49,138 nt of DNA from Snowella sp031396835 (GTDB lineage Bacteria > Cyanobacteriota > Cyanobacteriia > Cyanobacteriales > Microcystaceae), in contig JANNLO010000205.1 of the NCBI GenBank assembly GCA_031396835.1, positions 1 through 49,138 on the forward strand, written 5' to 3'. The notes below the pieces were generated by a model. That model was not told the origin of the DNA, searched no databases, and was given only the letters and a program-made list of their open reading frames with translations. A program made the translations under genes and the position numbers. Shown one piece after another: positions 43,281 through 49,138 of this stretch; within the stretch, counting starts at the first letter, position 1, and each line of letters opens with the position of its first letter.

Positions 43281-45176
43281 CTAGTCTTGCAACTGGGGAA
43301 TAAAACGCTCTTTTTCTGGAACGACAGCATATTCAGCCACAATTCCTCGGAACTCTTCACCGTCGATGGTTTCTTTTTCAATCAAAAGATCAACTAAACG
43401 ATCTACGACTTCTCGTTGTTCCCGCAGAATTTTGCGAGCAATTTGATGACCTTGTTCTGCCAAAGAACGTACTTGACCATCAATGCGAGTGGAAACTTTT
43501 TCTGAATATTCGGAACGATTCATCAAACCGCCACCGAGAAAAACTTCACCGCCAGAACTTTCCAAAGAAAGCGGGCCAAGATCACTCATGCCAAAACGAG
43601 TTACCATTTGACGTGCCATTTCAGTAACTTGTTGTAAATCACCACCTGCGCCTGTTGTCACTTCATCGTAACCAAAGACTTCTTCTTCGGCTGCACGACC
43701 GCCCATCGCACCAGCAATGCGAGCCATAAGTTGAGCTTTCGTGGTTAGTCCTTGTTCTTCATCGGGTGTAAACCAAGTTAAACCTTGAGCTTGTCCGCGT
43801 GGAATTAAGGTGACTTTTTGGACAGGATCATGATCTTTCAAAAGTGTGCCGACGATCGCGTGACCGACTTCGTGATAGGCAATCAAGCGTTTGCTTTTAC
43901 TATCAACTAAAGGCGTGCCTTCCATTCCTGCAACAACTCGATCCACCGCATCATCAATTTCTAAAATAGTAATCGCTTCCTTGCGACGACGAGCCGTAAG
44001 AATTGCCGCTTCATTCAATAAATTGGCTAAATCTGCACCGCTAAACCCAGGAGTCCGACGGGCGATCGCGTCTAGGGAAACATCGGGGCTAAGTTTTTTA
44101 TTGCGAGCATGAACATTGAGAATTTCTTGACGACCTTTAAAATCAGGCGCATCCACCATCACTTGGCGATCAAAACGACCTGGACGCATTAAGGCAGAAT
44201 CCAAGACATCTGGACGATTGGTTGCTGCAATGATAATAACGCCCGTATTTCCTTCAAAACCATCCATTTCGGTGAGTAATTGATTTAATGTTTGTTCCCG
44301 TTCATCATTACCACCACCGATGCCTGCTCCGCGTTGACGACCAACTGCATCAATTTCATCAATAAAGATCAAACAAGGCGCGTTTTCTTTGGCTTTTTTA
44401 AATAAATCCCGCACACGAGATGCACCAACTCCGACAAACATTTCCACAAATTCTGAACCAGAAATGCTGAAGAAAGGAACTCCTGCTTCTCCTGCAATCG
44501 CCTTAGCTAAAAGGGTTTTTCCTGTCCCTGGAGGCCCGACTAATAAAACACCTTTGGGAATTTTGGCTCCAACGGCGGTGAAGCGTTCAGGTTGCTTGAG
44601 GAAAGTTACTACTTCTTGCAATTCTTCCTTGGCTTCATCAATCCCTGCCACATCATCAAACATAATGCCAGTTTTGGCTTCCATTTGGAAACGAGCTTTA
44701 GATTTACCAAAATTCATGGCTTGTCCTGGCCCGCCTGGTAAATTATTAGAACGACGGAAAAGGAAAAAGAGAGAACCAATTAATAAAACAGGGAAGATTA
44801 AATTGCCCAAAAATCCCCATAACATTCCGTCATTACGGACAGGATGAGAATCGAGTTTAATATTAGAATCTCGCAATTGAGCGATGAGATCGGGCGCATT
44901 GGTCGGTAAATCAACTCGTGAGCGAATCAACCGATTTTCTAGGTCTGCATCACTCACTTGCACGATCGCCGTCCGTCCACCATCATATAAATCTACGCTG
45001 ACGATGCGATCGGCATTGAGATATTCTAAAAATCGTCCGTAGGTCATGCGAGTGTTGGCAGTATTACTACCCACATTATTGTTTTGTGCATTGCCGACTG
45101 TTCCTTGCCAGATAAAAAAGCCAACAACTAGAGCAGGCAGCAACCACAGGGCGATCGTTTTCCAAGAAATTTTCAT
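43281..45176 (-). CDS. ftsH: ATP-dependent zinc metalloprotease FtsH (FtsH2-like)
   Basis: A membrane AAA protease of 631 residues, closest by eye to Synechocystis FtsH2 (slr0228), which removes damaged D1 during photosystem II repair. It has two membrane helices (about 7-24 and 121-140), with the lumenal domain between. AAA motifs are Walker A GPPGTGKT (214-221), Walker B FIDE (271-274) and SRH ATNRPDVLDSALMRPGRFD. The zinc site is HEVGH (435-439). Length is normal. The gene stands alone and ends in a clear terminator. Confidence 0.96.
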   Translation of the reverse strand: MKISWKTIALWLLPALVVGFFIWQGTVGNAQNNNVGSNTANTRMTYGRFLEYLNADRIVSVDLYDGGRTAIVQVSDADLENRLIRSRVDLPTNAPDLIAQLRDSNIKLDSHPVRNDGMLWGFLGNLIFPVLLIGSLFFLFRRSNNLPGGPGQAMNFGKSKARFQMEAKTGIMFDDVAGIDEAKEELQEVVTFLKQPERFTAVGAKIPKGVLLVGPPGTGKTLLAKAIAGEAGVPFFSISGSEFVEMFVGVGASRVRDLFKKAKENAPCLIFIDEIDAVGRQRGAGIGGGNDEREQTLNQLLTEMDGFEGNTGVIIIAATNRPDVLDSALMRPGRFDRQVMVDAPDFKGRQEILNVHARNKKLSPDVSLDAIARRTPGFSGADLANLLNEAAILTARRRKEAITILEIDDAVDRVVAGMEGTPLVDSKSKRLIAYHEVGHAIVGTLLKDHDPVQKVTLIPRGQAQGLTWFTPDEEQGLTTKAQLMARIAGAMGGRAAEEEVFGYDEVTTGAGGDLQQVTEMARQMVTRFGMSDLGPLSLESSGGEVFLGGGLMNRSEYSEKVSTRIDGQVRSLAEQGHQIARKILREQREVVDRLVDLLIEKETIDGEEFRGIVAEYAVVPEKERFIPQLQD

Positions 45177-45430
45177 GAGTTTTTTCTAATGTTAGGTCGA
45201 TTAAGGAGCTTGTATAGCTTGGTTAAATGAGGTTCACTTACCTATTTTAATGATATTTTGCTGGGGTAACTTAGCTTACTCGTCAAGTTTGCTAGCATAA
45301 ATTCAGTCTAACAGGAAACATATCTTAATTAAATTTAACTTAATTCTCAGAATTAGTGCAACCGTCTCAAAAACCGATAGGATATTCCCAGTAATGTAAT
45401 TTTCATCTTAAACAATCTAAATCCAATCGC

Positions 45431-45730
45431 ATGGAAAACAAAAAGCCTGAATTAGCGATCGCAGATCAATCCGTTTTATCTTTAGTGACGGAACTGCACA
45501 ATTATTTTCGGGATATGCAGTCTTATTACCAAATTACCCATGGCCAACTTTTGAGTCGTCTAGATTCGACCACAGATCAAATGAAAGAAGGCGAATTACA
45601 CGAGCAAATTCAAGAGATTAATGAAAAGATAACTTTTTTTCATGTGCTTAACAATGCGATTTCTACGGTTGACACAGTGCTACATACTGAGAAAATGATT
45701 GCAGAGTTCAAACCTTCATCTAATCTCTAG
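45431..45730 (+). CDS. Small helical hypothetical protein
   Basis: The 99-residue protein is helical and soluble. Residues about 13-40 (VLSLVTELHNYFRDMQSYYQ) and 50-75 (MKEGELHEQIQEINEKITFF) look like coiled-coil-forming helices. I do not recognise the family. It ends 12 bp before the cyclic-nucleotide-binding gene and GGAG lies in that gap, so the two form one operon and may work together. Confidence 0.6.
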   Translation: MENKKPELAIADQSVLSLVTELHNYFRDMQSYYQITHGQLLSRLDSTTDQMKEGELHEQIQEINEKITFFHVLNNAISTVDTVLHTEKMIAEFKPSSNL

Positions 45731-45742
45731 GAGTTTTCATTT

Positions 45743-46123
45743 ATGCTCAAGCCCATTGATACCGTCAAATTATTTGAAAATCGTCCCGAAAAATCTTTTA
45801 AAGCGGGGGAAGTGATTTTTCAAGCAGGTTCACAAGAAACATTTATGTATGGAATTCTTGAGGGAGAAGTTGATTTATATATCAAAGATAAGCTCATAGA
45901 AACGCTGGAAACAGGCGATATTTTCGGAGAAGGGGCATTACTCCACTCGGATCATATTCGTACTTCTACCGCGATCGCCAAAACAGACTGCCTATTAGCC
46001 CCGATGGATCAACATCATTTCCTGTTTGCTATTCAACAAACGCCCATGTTTGCGATTGAAGTTCTGCGGAGTTATTCGGATCGATTCCGACATATTAAAG
46101 AATTATTTCAAGCCTTAATCTAA
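45743..46123 (+). CDS. Stand-alone cyclic-nucleotide-binding domain protein
   Basis: The 126-residue protein is a single cNMP-binding (Crp/Fnr-like) beta-roll with no DNA-binding domain. The fold motifs are FKAGEVIFQAGSQETFMYGI (19-38), EGEVDLYI, and the phosphate-binding cassette FGEGALLHSDHIRTST (61-76). G62-E63 and R73-T74 stand where cAMP or cGMP contacts lie in Crp, so binding is plausible. After a C-helix (FAIEVLRSYSDRFRHIKELF) it ends. It may act through its operon partner at 45431. Confidence 0.78.
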   Translation: MLKPIDTVKLFENRPEKSFKAGEVIFQAGSQETFMYGILEGEVDLYIKDKLIETLETGDIFGEGALLHSDHIRTSTAIAKTDCLLAPMDQHHFLFAIQQTPMFAIEVLRSYSDRFRHIKELFQALI

Positions 46124-46159
46124 CTTTTTCAGTTTACAAATTTTAGATATTTAAGTAGG

Positions 46160-46187
46160 AAGGGTTCTAGCGTAGCCCCTTTTTTTT
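46160..46187 (+). terminator. Rho-independent terminator after the cNMP-binding gene
   Basis: AAGGG (46160-46164) pairs with CCCTT (46177-46181), with inner CTA/TAG (46067-like pairing at 46167-46169 and 46173-46175), followed by a run of T to 46187. It lies between convergent genes. Confidence 0.75.
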
Positions 46188-46191
46188 GAAC

Positions 46192-47760
46192 TTATTTTTT
46201 ATCTAAATTATTTTCTTGTCTTAGTGTACGAGTTGTTTCAATAATACGATCAATATCGGTTTGGGAAAGTTCTTTGACGTAGTTGATTTTTATTTCTTCT
46301 AGTAATTCATCTAATAAAGTTTCAATAGTAGCTAAACTTTGCTTTTCCATCATTTCTTTATTGGTTGTTTTACTCAAATTAACCACCAAAGTTTCAAGTA
46401 ATTCATCGAACACAGGATCTTCTTTAAGTAAGTTTTGTAAAACCTCTAGAGTTCTTGCATAAAGTTGACTAACCAATTGGGTCATAACTTGTGTCTGGAG
46501 CGATCGCACACCTGGCAAAATTTGTAATTGTTGATACGGCGTAGATTGACTCAGAATTTGTTCAATATTATAGATTAAAAACTTTTCGACATCAGGTTGA
46601 ATTTGGGGTAAAACTTTATCCACCATAACCTGAGAAACAATGCGCGTAATTTCGACAATTTCATTCTGCTCATTAATATCTACATAAGCTCTCTGACCCT
46701 CTTTATTTAGTATTTCACGCAGTTTTCCTCGACGAATTAAATCTTGTATTTGATCAATTAAACGAATAACTAGAACTTCCGTCATTTCTTCGGCAATAAC
46801 TGCCACAAATCCTTGAACAAATTGCGCTCTAATTTGACTAAGATTAATGAATTTAGCTTGGTCTAAATGAATAATTAAGGGAATAATTCTTAACCAACGA
46901 AAAACAGGAATTAAAAGAAAAACATCGTACCAACGCCACAACATTGCATCAAACCAGCTAATACCTAAATAGCGGCGACTAATCAGACGAGTTCGGATTA
47001 AAAAATCGCTTAAAAAGATCACAAAAAAAGGAAAATCAATTAACGGAAAATTATCAACGGGTTGGCTATTTTCTCCGATCGCCCGAAAATAATTAGTTTC
47101 CATTAAAGGACGAATATTGCGATAAAAAAACAGTAGTTCATTACTAAAACCATGCTGGAGTAAATATTCTTTTGACCAAAATGTTTGAAATGCTTGCGTT
47201 GCTGAAGATTTTGTTGTGCCAAAAACTCGATCCCGCATTCTATTTTTAATTCTTTCCAATGCGCCTGTTTTATTAGCTAATTGAAAAGGATTTGTACGAA
47301 TCATATCTTCACTTCTTTCGCGTAAATCTGCTAAAATTTCATCAACATTGTCATCAATTTTATCAGAATTTTTTGTTAGTTTTCTTTCAGTTAATGTAGA
47401 ATTTTCTTCGATTATTCTAGAGTTTTGAGATACTTTTTGGATTAATTCATTTACCCTTTCTAAATATTGTTCTGTACTGCGATAAGGCTCTATTCCCTTC
47501 ACCCAATCATAATAAGGTGCAACTGAAAAAGGCAAAATTCTAAGCGGTTCTTTAGGAATTTTCTGCTCAAAAGGCCCAAGTTTTATTAAAGTTTGAATTC
47601 TTCCCTGTAACCAAAAATCTCGCAGAGGAATATAGCTCAGATCAAAAATAACTAATAAATAATTAAGTAAAATCAAAATCGCCATCAACCGTTCAAACCA
47701 AATCGGTACTGCCAAGCGTTTTCTGGAGCGAGAAAGAGGTAGGGTTGGGCGAGTTGTCAT
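46192..47760 (-). CDS. Large membrane protein with S4-like segment
   Basis: The 522-residue protein has one membrane helix near the N-terminus (about 22-44). A 190-residue helical soluble part follows, then a second membrane region (about 236-300) with FPFFVIFLSDFLIRTRLISR and YDVFLLIPVFRWLRIIPLII. This layout, with regularly spaced Arg, recalls the S3-S4 part of voltage-gated cation channels. The C-terminal 220 residues are amphipathic helices (for example RLIDQIQDLIRRGKLREILN). It seems to be a conserved cyanobacterial membrane protein; no function is known to me. Convergent with the cNMP-binding gene. Confidence 0.6.
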   Translation of the reverse strand: MTTRPTLPLSRSRKRLAVPIWFERLMAILILLNYLLVIFDLSYIPLRDFWLQGRIQTLIKLGPFEQKIPKEPLRILPFSVAPYYDWVKGIEPYRSTEQYLERVNELIQKVSQNSRIIEENSTLTERKLTKNSDKIDDNVDEILADLRERSEDMIRTNPFQLANKTGALERIKNRMRDRVFGTTKSSATQAFQTFWSKEYLLQHGFSNELLFFYRNIRPLMETNYFRAIGENSQPVDNFPLIDFPFFVIFLSDFLIRTRLISRRYLGISWFDAMLWRWYDVFLLIPVFRWLRIIPLIIHLDQAKFINLSQIRAQFVQGFVAVIAEEMTEVLVIRLIDQIQDLIRRGKLREILNKEGQRAYVDINEQNEIVEITRIVSQVMVDKVLPQIQPDVEKFLIYNIEQILSQSTPYQQLQILPGVRSLQTQVMTQLVSQLYARTLEVLQNLLKEDPVFDELLETLVVNLSKTTNKEMMEKQSLATIETLLDELLEEIKINYVKELSQTDIDRIIETTRTLRQENNLDKK

Positions 47761-47984
47761 AGCAAAAATGGGAATGAACTTTCATCCAGTATGGTATCAG
47801 GTGATCGCAATTTTAGTTGAGATTTTATTTATTTTATCTGGATGTTCTCGGTTATTTCACAGAAATTTGTTGCAAAGTGAGTATTTTTAGAAGAAGTTGT
47901 AAGTATTAAGATAAATAACGAAAAATGAAAATAACTTAACATTTCTCCTAACCTCAAAAATCAGAGACTAACCTTAATATATTA

Positions 47985-48318
47985 GGTACAAAGAAGTCAA
48001 CACAATCTTCTTATTAACCCCCCAGAGAATAGAGTTTGTACCACCCGCTCTACTCCTAGTAATATCTTTCAACCACACCTTTTTAGCACAATCTATCACG
48101 ATGGTTTTGCAACTTATAGGTTTGCTCTTTTTGCCAATCCTTAAGGTTTGTTTAGTCCATAACGATTACACCGTAAAAATCTTGGTGCTGGGCTTAATTG
48201 TAAAGATATTGCCGTTATCTAATCAACCCTTATCCATTATTTCGTTTGAATCTTTTTCTCATAGTCCAAATCGTTTGTATCTGTATTAAGCCCGCCTCCT
48301 TAGGTGGGTTTGTTGTTG
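47985..48318 (+). ncRNA. Candidate structured non-coding RNA
   Basis: GGTACAAA (47985-47992) pairs perfectly with TTTGTACC (48035-48042). Nested inside, AAGAAG (47991-47996) could alternatively pair with CTTCTT (48007-48012). About 245 bases later a strong rho-independent terminator ends the unit. The two structures bracket DNA with no convincing protein gene. It does not match tmRNA, SRP RNA, RNase P RNA or Yfr1 as far as I can recall. A transcript is inferred, not shown. Confidence 0.35.
48288..48318 (+). terminator. Rho-independent terminator of the candidate ncRNA
   Basis: AAGCCCGCCT (48288-48297) pairs with AGGTGGGTTT (48302-48311) over ten base pairs, including two G-T pairs, with loop CCTT and a T-rich tail. 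No annotated plus-strand gene lies upstream within 2 kb other than the cNMP-binding gene, which has its own terminator. Confidence 0.8.
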
Positions 48319-48428
48319 TTTTTTAAAAAGTGTTTTTTGATAGCTTTTAAAAATTTTCTGAACGGAATAGTTGAATTGATTTAATGCAGGCGATCGCCAA
48401 AGAGCAAATCTAGACAATCAAAGCTCTT

Positions 48429-49138
48429 TTATGGAGTAGGAAAAGCACCTGGACGAATAGCAATTGTTTCTAGTTTTTGTTGTCGATTAATTTGTAGTTG
48501 TAGGATTTCACCAATTTTACTGGCTTCAACCTGCTCTTGAACATCAGTTGCTGTTGTAACTTTTTCATTCCCAACTTTGAGAATAAGATCTCCCTGTTTT
48601 AAACCCGCTTGGGCCGCAGGAGAATTTGCAGAAATTTGGATAATTAAAACGCCTTGATCAGCTTCAATTTTGAAAGGCAAGTCTTTTTCCGTTGCTAATT
48701 CTTGTTTTAATTCAGGAGTGAGCGTCACCATTTGAATCCCCAAATAAGGATGTTCAATTTTTCCTTGACTAAAAAGTTGATCGGCAACCCGTTGGGCTGT
48801 TTCAATCGGGATAGCAAAACCGAGTCCTTGGGCATCGGCCCGAATCGCGGTATTAACCCCAATAACTTCTCCTTTGGCATTGAGTAACGGCCCGCCAGAA
48901 TTACCAGGATTAATCGCAGCATCGGTTTGAATAAATTTAACTCGTTTATCAGGCACACCAACTTCCACACTAGAACGACCCAATGCGCTGATAATTCCCA
49001 CTGTTACTGTGTTATCTAGACCCAAAGGATTACCGATCGCGATCGCCCATTCACCTGGCAACAAATTATTTGATTTTCCAATCGTCACAGTCGGTAAAAG
49101 AGTTGCTTGGATTTGAACAACCGCAATATCCGTCATGG
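48429..49138 (-). CDS. HtrA/Deg-family serine protease, partial at window edge
   Basis: The C-terminal 236 residues of a DegP/HhoA/HhoB/HtrA-type periplasmic protease are present; the gene runs off the right edge, so the signal peptide and catalytic His are outside. Visible are the catalytic-Asp region (MTDIAVVQIQA), GEWAIAIGNPLGLDNTVTVG, and the active-site Ser in AAINPGNSGGPLLNAKGEVI. One PDZ domain follows (about the last 95 residues, GVLIIQISANSPAAQAGLKQ then GDLILKVGNEKV). These proteases clear damaged envelope proteins. Which of the three cyanobacterial paralogues it is cannot be told. Confidence 0.92.
   Translation of the reverse strand, partial: MTDIAVVQIQATLLPTVTIGKSNNLLPGEWAIAIGNPLGLDNTVTVGIISALGRSSVEVGVPDKRVKFIQTDAAINPGNSGGPLLNAKGEVIGVNTAIRADAQGLGFAIPIETAQRVADQLFSQGKIEHPYLGIQMVTLTPELKQELATEKDLPFKIEADQGVLIIQISANSPAAQAGLKQGDLILKVGNEKVTTATDVQEQVEASKIGEILQLQINRQQKLETIAIRPGAFPTP

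Larger units (their letters stand above)
47761..48428. other. Long intergenic region with probable structured transcript
   Basis: This 668-bp stretch lies upstream of the 522-residue membrane protein gene (minus) and downstream of the HtrA gene (minus). It holds a perfect inverted repeat (47985-48042) and a plus-strand terminator (48288-48318), so something is probably transcribed rightward. A 62-codon frame (48101-48289) lacks a ribosome site and its stop lies in the terminator stem. Confidence 0.45.

Noticed and set aside
48101..48289. 62-codon hydrophobic frame ending at the orphan terminator
   Set aside because: No ribosome site, no conserved pattern and its stop codon overlaps the terminator stem; a non-coding transcript explains the terminator equally well.

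Overview
The window is chromosomal DNA from a low-GC cyanobacterium. The lineage call rests on photosynthesis genes (psb28, cpcT, ndhM, an FtsH2-type ftsH, an NDC1/NdbB-type dehydrogenase) and on very frequent GCGATCGC (HIP1) octamers, which are typical of cyanobacteria. I cannot name the genus. Phycocyanin lyase CpcT implies phycobilisomes. Most of the window is ordinary core genome: single genes or short operons on both strands, with no rRNA, prophage, transposase or CRISPR array.

Layout. 1-2461: end of an SH3-domain gene, psb28, a DUF429 protein and an ABC-2 type permease. 2559-7605: a phosphate-uptake locus, pstS-pstC-pstA-pstB, faced by a second convergent pstS. Each pstS has upstream 11-bp-spaced Pho-box repeats, so both probably answer to the SphS-SphR phosphate system. 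7908-11322: DUF427, TPR, ABM-like and TldE/PmbA genes. 11751-12463: a secreted fasciclin-domain protein preceded by a 34-codon ORF that overlaps it by ATGA. 12687-15131: a large HIP1-free, AT-rich gene fusing a DEDDh exonuclease to a P-loop ATPase and an unknown C-terminal domain; it is the most unusual gene here. 15451-22805: BaiN-like flavoprotein, accA, Hsp70-like protein, cpcT, queC, terC and small membrane proteins.

22987-27305 is the translation/transcription block rplS, trnW(CCA), secE, nusG, rplK, rplA, an L10 leader with an attenuator, then rplJ and rplL. 28258-34552 carries a TerB-like hypothetical, moeB with a rhodanese domain, a secreted cysteine-repeat protein, a solitary GatD-like amidotransferase, ndbB, a small membrane protein and ribE. 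34580-42743 carries a class A penicillin-binding protein with an arginine-rich tail, a GH116 glycosidase, a low-complexity acidic-tailed protein, a CorC/HlyC-type membrane protein and ndhM. 42965-49138 carries trnN(GTT), ftsH, a small gene pair with a stand-alone cyclic-nucleotide-binding domain, a membrane protein with an S4-like segment, a probable untranslated structured transcript with its own terminator, and an HtrA/Deg protease cut by the window edge.

Working together: phosphate import under Pho control; photosystem II assembly and repair (Psb28, FtsH); NDH-1 (NdhM) and quinone chemistry (NdbB); cell-wall synthesis (PBP1A, GatD-like); and ribosome/transcription-factor synthesis with RNA-level feedback. 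All family calls come from reading motifs and overall similarity by eye; no database search was run.
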